Assembly (NCBI GenBank): GCA_025363535.1
Contig: JANYDP010000211.1
Coordinates: 1 to 8,415 of the forward strand
DNA from: Verrucomicrobiota bacterium
Lineage (GTDB): Bacteria; Verrucomicrobiota; Verrucomicrobiia; Limisphaerales; CAIQOK01
DNA length: 8,415 nt
Direction: 5' to 3'
In this document: positions 6,717 through 8,415 of the stretch, piece by piece
Layout of the letters: every line of letters starts with the position of its first letter
How positions within the stretch are numbered: position 1 is the first letter of the stretch
Notes under the pieces: model-generated
Told to the model about the DNA's origin: nothing
The model's input: only the letters and a program-made list of their open reading frames with translations
Database searches by the model: none
Program-made: the position numbers and the translations under genes

Positions 6717-6738
6717 GCGGTCGTTTGACGCAGAACTC

Positions 6739-8415
6739 ATGAGCAACTCATCCGACGCCACCGGCCCCTGGGACATCCAGGCGGCGCGAAATTTGTATAA
6801 CATCCAGCGCTGGGGCGCGAAATACTTCGACATCAATGAGGCCGGGCACGTCGTCGCCAAACCGCTGGAGGACGCGGGTTCGGCGGTGGACATCACGGAC
6901 GTGATCGAGGAGGCCAAGGGGCGCGGATTGAAGTTTCCATTACTGATCCGCTTTCAGGACATTCTCCGGCACCGCGTCGAAGCGATCAACACGGCGTTCC
7001 GCAATTCCATCACGGAATACAATTACCAGGGAAAATATCGCGGCGTGTTTCCGATCAAGGTGAACCAGCTCCGCGAAGTTGTGGAAGAAATTTTGGAGGC
7101 GGGCAAGCCGTTTGATTTTGGTCTGGAAGTCGGCAGCAAGCCGGAATTATTCGCGGGTCTCGCGTTGCAAAAGGACATGGGCAGCCTGATCATCTGCAAC
7201 GGTTACAAGGACGCGAGCTTCATCAAGATGGCCATGCTCGGCATCAAGCTCGGCAAGAAGGTCATCATGGTCGTCGAGAAGTTGGAGGAGTTGAAACAAA
7301 TCATCACGGTGTCCAAGCAACTCGGCGTGGAGCCGATGATCGGGATTCGCGCACGGCTGTTGAGCAAGGGCGCGGGCAAGTGGGCTGAAAGCGGGGGCGA
7401 GAACGCGAAGTTCGGTTTGAGCACCGTGGAGTTGCTGGCGGCAACGGAACTATTGAAGACGGAAAATCTCGGGCACTGTTTGAAGCTGCTGCACTTTCAC
7501 ATCGGCTCGCAGGTGCCGGACATTTTGACCGTGAAAAAAGCCGTGCAGGAAGCGTCGCGCTTTTACGCCAAGCTCTATAAAATGGGTTTTCAAATTCAAT
7601 ACGTGGATGTCGGCGGCGGGCTGGGCGTGGATTACGACGGCTCGCGCAGCGCGTTTGATTCTTCGACGAACTACTCGTTGCAGGAGTACACGAACGACGT
7701 GGTCTATTACATCGCCGACGTGTGCAATGCAGAGAAAGTGCCGCACCCAGACATCATCAGCGAAAGCGGCCGCGCGATCGTGGCGCATCACAGTGTGCTG
7801 ATCGTGGAGGTGTTCGGCTCGATTGAAAAAACGCGGCCCGGATTGGCTTTCACCTACGGCGACAGCGAGCATCCGCTGGTCAAGGAGTTGTGCGACATCA
7901 AGAAAAACATCGCCAAGCTCAACAAGCTGGAAGCATATCACGACGCGCTGGAACGCAAGGAAGACGCGCACAATATGTTCACGCTCGGTGTCATGGAACT
8001 GCCGGACAAGGCGCGCATTGAAAATCTTTATTGGGAGATCAGCCAGGAAGTCGTGGCGAGTTTCAAAGGCCAGGCCTACATCCCGGAGGAAATCCTCAAA
8101 CTCGAGGACAGTCTCGCCGATCAATACCTGTGCAATTTTTCCGTGTTCCAATCGCTGCTGGATCACTGGGCGCTCGGCCAGTTATTTCCGATCATGCCCG
8201 TGAGCCGGTTGAACGAACGTCCGACGCGCGAGGCGACGCTGGTGGACATCACCTGCGATTCCGACGGGCAGATCAACAAGTTCATTGACCTGCGCGACGT
8301 GCGCGACACGCTGTCGCTACATCCGCTGAACACAAACGGCGACGGCAAGCAGGAGCCTTACTATCTCGGCTTTTTCCTGATGGGCGCGTATCAGGACATC
8401 ATGGGCGACCTGCAC
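6739..8415 (+). CDS. speA: Biosynthetic arginine decarboxylase SpeA (3' end outside window)
   Basis: SpeA is a pyridoxal-phosphate (PLP) enzyme that decarboxylates arginine to agmatine, the first step of the agmatine route to putrescine and spermidine. The 559 codons present run without a stop to the right edge. Motifs match the fold-III (alanine racemase-like) decarboxylases: FPIKVNQ (104-110, PLP lysine K107), FGLEVGSKPEL, HFHIGSQ (252-258), DVGGGLGVDYDG (290-301, phosphate-binding glycines), SESGRAIVAHH (341-351) and DITCDSDGQ (503-511, active-site C506). The last visible residues (YYLGFFLMGAYQDIMGDLH) match the conserved C-terminal part of SpeA. Compared with E. coli SpeA (about 630-660 residues), roughly 75-100 residues are missing beyond the edge. 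The N-terminus fits the family (WDIQAARNLYNIQRWGAKYF). No strong Shine-Dalgarno precedes the ATG. The enzyme is probably cytoplasmic, as no signal peptide is seen. Confidence 0.96.
   Translation, partial: MSNSSDATGPWDIQAARNLYNIQRWGAKYFDINEAGHVVAKPLEDAGSAVDITDVIEEAKGRGLKFPLLIRFQDILRHRVEAINTAFRNSITEYNYQGKYRGVFPIKVNQLREVVEEILEAGKPFDFGLEVGSKPELFAGLALQKDMGSLIICNGYKDASFIKMAMLGIKLGKKVIMVVEKLEELKQIITVSKQLGVEPMIGIRARLLSKGAGKWAESGGENAKFGLSTVELLAATELLKTENLGHCLKLLHFHIGSQVPDILTVKKAVQEASRFYAKLYKMGFQIQYVDVGGGLGVDYDGSRSAFDSSTNYSLQEYTNDVVYYIADVCNAEKVPHPDIISESGRAIVAHHSVLIVEVFGSIEKTRPGLAFTYGDSEHPLVKELCDIKKNIAKLNKLEAYHDALERKEDAHNMFTLGVMELPDKARIENLYWEISQEVVASFKGQAYIPEEILKLEDSLADQYLCNFSVFQSLLDHWALGQLFPIMPVSRLNERPTREATLVDITCDSDGQINKFIDLRDVRDTLSLHPLNTNGDGKQEPYYLGFFLMGAYQDIMGDLH

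Noticed and set aside
5814..6917. Minus-strand open frame of 367 codons across the DUF362 gene and the start of speA
   Set aside because: It crosses two recognisable plus-strand genes and their intergenic promoter, and shows no domain of its own.
7450..8166. Minus-strand open frame of 238 codons within speA
   Set aside because: Fully antisense to conserved SpeA motifs. The His/Val/Arg-rich product has no recognisable family.

Overview
The window is GC-rich (about 60% in most genes) and densely coded bacterial chromosome. Gene content and protein style suggest a member of the Verrucomicrobiota, perhaps near Pedosphaera/Limisphaerales. The hints are the divergent DnaG with EGQLD in its Toprim motif, a TPR lipoprotein next to CvpA, and an exported DUF362 protein. 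This placement is an inference from general resemblance, not from a search. No rRNA, tRNA, CRISPR array, insertion sequence or prophage gene is visible. No stretch of 300 bases lacks a gene.

Layout. A fumarylacetoacetate hydrolase (FAH) family enzyme (26-829, +) is followed by a 60-68 residue hypothetical protein (953-1135, +). That small gene converges on a three-gene minus-strand cluster, which reads from right to left as a TPR-repeat lipoprotein (5493-3796), a CvpA-like membrane protein (3698-3084) and DNA primase dnaG (3042-1153). Across a 74-bp divergent intergenic region lies an exported DUF362 protein (5568-6632, +). Biosynthetic arginine decarboxylase speA (6739 to beyond the right edge, +) comes next, preceded by a plausible sigma-70-type promoter.

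How the genes fit together. The minus-strand cluster is probably one transcript that couples an envelope TPR lipoprotein and a small membrane protein to replication primase. This is not the classical rpsU-dnaG-rpoD arrangement. The plus-strand genes look like separate metabolic or housekeeping units: FAH-type C-C hydrolysis or decarboxylation, and the first step from arginine to polyamines (arginine to agmatine).

Most unusual feature. The Toprim catalytic domain of dnaG carries about 30 extra residues (1957-2046) between the DxD motif and the DPD motif. It sits inside a roughly 480-bp stretch (1681-2160) whose GC content falls to about 47%, against 52-63% in the neighbouring dnaG lines counted. 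The reading frame and all catalytic residues are kept. This points to a recombined or acquired segment, or a lineage-specific insertion, in an essential gene. I do not see a wholly new multi-gene system.
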